The notes below the pieces were generated by a model. The model did not search any database, had not been told where the DNA came from, and worked only from the letters and a program-made list of their open reading frames with translations. Shown here one piece after another: positions 4,728-6,207 of a stretch of 6,207 bases of DNA (within the stretch, counting starts at the first letter, position 1; the number at the start of each line of letters is the position of its first letter). The position numbers and the translations under genes are program-made. Source of the stretch: Candidatus Aenigmatarchaeota archaeon (GTDB taxonomy: Archaea > Aenigmatarchaeota > Aenigmatarchaeia > CG10238-14); the NCBI GenBank assembly GCA_017610225.1, contig JAFCCM010000090.1, forward strand, positions 1 to 6,207, given 5' to 3'.

Positions 4728-6104
4728 ATGAAAGAAAAAATAAGAAAATTATATTTATATGGATATGGAATAACAAAAATATCTAAAATTACTGGAATAT
4801 ATTATAAAATAGTTAGAGAGTATTGTGATGATATTTTTAGAACACGTGAAGAACAAAATCAAAAAACTAAAGAATTAAAAATCAAAGAAAATTTAAAGTT
4901 AAAAGATAGGATAATACAATTATCTCAATATACTATAAAAGATATTTCAAAAAAATTAAATATAAATGAAAATAAAATTAGATATATTTGTGAAAAATAT
5001 AATATAAAATATAAAAAATATCATATTGATAGAAAATATTATATTAATAATGAATATGTTAAGTATGTAAAAAAAATATGTAAATGTGGTAATAATATTT
5101 TTCAAAATAATACTGATTTATGTGAACAATGTATTGAAAAAAGAAATATTAATATAATAAATAATTATATAACTGCTAAATTAACTTTTTTTGATTTAGC
5201 TAAAAAATATAATTGTTCAAGGTCAAATATAAGTAAAATATTAATTAGAGAAATAGGAAAAGAACAAATAAAGAAAATAAATATAAAAAGAACATTAAAA
5301 ATTGGTAATAAACCAATAGATAAGAAACTTTTAAAAATAAGAAAGGAAAAAAAAGAAATTAAAAAAATATTTCTAAACAGAATACAGAAAATGTTTATTG
5401 ATGAAAAAGATTTTTCTGAAATTATAAATGAATTTAAAAAAGAATATTCAAAGGTAGAAAAAATTAATAGAATTAAAGGAGGGAAATATTTAACATGGAA
5501 AAAAGAAATTATAAAATTTTGTAGAAGAAATAAAATAAAATATAGAAAATGTAATTATTGTAAAGAATTAACATATAATAATAAGTATTGTGGTATTGAA
5601 TGTATGTCAAAATCAATTAAATTAAGGAAAGTAAAATCTGATAATCTTAAAGAAAAATGGAAAACAAATAATTTTAGAAAAAAACAAGCAAAGGCTAGAG
5701 AAAATAAACCAATATATTGGGAAACAGAGAAATTAATAGAACAAGAATTAATAAAGTTAAATATATTATATATTCACCAAAAAGAAATAAATGGATATAA
5801 TGTAGATTTCTATCTTCCAGATTATAGAATAATCATAGAATGTGATGGTGATTATTGGCATGCTAATAAAAATATATTTCCAAATCAAAAATATATCTAT
5901 GATCCACAATATAAGAATGGTAGATTATCTGTAGAAGATGTAAGAATGCGAGATGAATATAAAAATAAAATATTTATTAACAATGGATATAAAATAATAC
6001 GATTCTGGGAAAATGAAATTAAAAAAAATATTGACGAATGTATTAAAAAATTAAATATATTAATAAATAATACTAATATTAAACATAAAAAACCTATTGA
6101 TTAA
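4728..6104 (+). CDS. Vsr-like (EDxHD/DUF559-type) endonuclease with HTH and zinc-cluster DNA-binding region
   Basis: A 458-residue, Lys/Ile/Asn-rich protein. The N-terminal half holds three HTH-like segments (about 14-34, 69-92 with TIKDISKKLNINENKIRYI, and 152-173 with TFFDLAKKYNCSRSNISKIL). A Cys4 cluster C118/C120/C132/C135 and a second one C275/C278/C288/C292 probably bind zinc. Residues 304-327 (LKEKWKTNNFRKKQAKARE) resemble the short DNA-binding modules of homing endonucleases. The nuclease domain (331-446) shows VDFYLPDY (D360), IIIECDGDYWH (E371, D373, H378), RDEYKN (D409) and GYKIIRFWENEI, the Vsr-like/EDxHD pattern. A free-standing homing endonuclease is the best reading, since Vsr itself is about 150 residues and lacks the long N-terminus. 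The location downstream of a C5 methyltransferase leaves a Vsr-like mismatch role or a restriction partner possible. It has its own promoter. Confidence 0.8.
   Translation: MKEKIRKLYLYGYGITKISKITGIYYKIVREYCDDIFRTREEQNQKTKELKIKENLKLKDRIIQLSQYTIKDISKKLNINENKIRYICEKYNIKYKKYHIDRKYYINNEYVKYVKKICKCGNNIFQNNTDLCEQCIEKRNINIINNYITAKLTFFDLAKKYNCSRSNISKILIREIGKEQIKKINIKRTLKIGNKPIDKKLLKIRKEKKEIKKIFLNRIQKMFIDEKDFSEIINEFKKEYSKVEKINRIKGGKYLTWKKEIIKFCRRNKIKYRKCNYCKELTYNNKYCGIECMSKSIKLRKVKSDNLKEKWKTNNFRKKQAKARENKPIYWETEKLIEQELIKLNILYIHQKEINGYNVDFYLPDYRIIIECDGDYWHANKNIFPNQKYIYDPQYKNGRLSVEDVRMRDEYKNKIFINNGYKIIRFWENEIKKNIDECIKKLNILINNTNIKHKKPID
6071..6100 (+). repeat. Downstream copy of the two-block flanking repeat
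   Basis: Repeats blocks A and B of 4655-4694 (6071-6084 and 6088-6100). It lies inside the last codons of the Vsr-like gene, encoding the tail NTNIKHKKPID, which follows the expected end of the nuclease domain. Confidence 0.55.
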
Positions 6105-6129
6105 TATATTTAAAAGTATTGATTAATAT
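6095..6129 (+). repeat. Short tandem repeat TATTGATTAATAT
   Basis: Thirteen-base direct repeat at 6095-6107 and 6117-6129 (22-base period), each followed within two bases by TTTAAAA. It may be a duplicated promoter element; the second copy supplies the -35 of the promoter below. Confidence 0.6.
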
Positions 6130-6147
6130 TTAAAAACACTATATAAT
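6119..6147 (+). promoter_or_regulatory. Sigma70-type promoter for a downstream gene outside the window
   Basis: TTGATT at 6119-6124, a 17-base spacer and a perfect TATAAT at 6142-6147, with expected start near 6154. No ATG lies between there and the window end at 6207, so the transcript has a leader of more than 50 bases or is a small RNA. A further TTGATA at 6197-6202, preceded by an A-tract as in block B, may be the -35 of another promoter. Confidence 0.6.
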
Positions 6148-6207
6148 ATAAATATAAGAATCAGAATAGTTATATTAAAGAAATAAAAAAAATCTCTTGA
6201 TAAATAT

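Noticed and set aside
23..6104. TGA recoding (Mycoplasma- or Gracilibacteria-like code)
   Set aside because: Every gene reads full length under the standard code, Trp is TGG throughout and no in-frame TGA is needed; absence of TGA stops in eight genes is explained well enough by AT-rich bias.
1..6207. CRISPR array or cas genes
   Set aside because: No regularly spaced repeats with unique spacers and no Cas-like motifs on either strand.

Overview
This is a very AT-rich, densely packed window with every gene on the plus strand. It looks like part of a phage (or phage-like mobile) genome infecting a low-GC bacterium. The reasons are the mix of a resolvase-type nuclease, RNA ligase RtcB, a lone tRNA, two orphan DNA methyltransferases and two homing-type endonucleases, with gaps of a few bases between most genes. 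Three promoter-like sites fit the bacterial sigma70 consensus (near-TTGACA, 17-base spacer, near-TATAAT). No start codon has a convincing Shine-Dalgarno sequence. Trp is always TGG and all stops are TAA except one TAG, so the genes read intact under the standard code. No structural, replication or integrase gene is present, so the phage assignment is an inference and the host is not identified.

Layout. Positions 23-2294 form a tight operon: a Holliday-junction-resolvase-like PD-(D/E)XK nuclease, a small helical unknown, a minimal thioredoxin-fold protein that lacks its first active-site cysteine, and RtcB (RNA 3'-phosphate/5'-OH ligase). A LAGLIDADG endonuclease gene with its own promoter follows (2366-2884), then a tRNA-Pro(UGG) at 2890-2961. 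Next come an N6-adenine-type methyltransferase (2976-3476) and a C5-cytosine methyltransferase (3491-4576). After a 151-base promoter-bearing gap lies a 458-residue protein with HTH-like segments, two Cys4 clusters and a Vsr-like nuclease domain (4728-6104). The last 103 bases contain repeats and a promoter but no gene start.

The main finding is the end of rtcB. The last 27 codons of the LAGLIDADG gene encode a second RtcB C-terminus (19 of the final 23 residues match the tail of the upstream rtcB), yet 16 of those 19 shared residues use different codons. Joining 1089-2210 to 2801-2884 restores a 401-codon rtcB in frame. The simplest reading is that a ~590-bp homing element (about 2211-2800) inserted near the 3' end of rtcB. 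It supplied a foreign, recoded rtcB tail so the ligase stayed functional, and it left the endonuclease fused in frame to the displaced native tail.

How the genes may work together: RtcB beside a phage tRNA suggests repair or replacement of tRNAs cut by host anticodon nucleases. The two methyltransferases would protect DNA from restriction. The two endonucleases are probably selfish homing genes, although the Vsr-like one next to a cytosine methyltransferase recalls the dcm-vsr pair. These roles are inferred from family and context.
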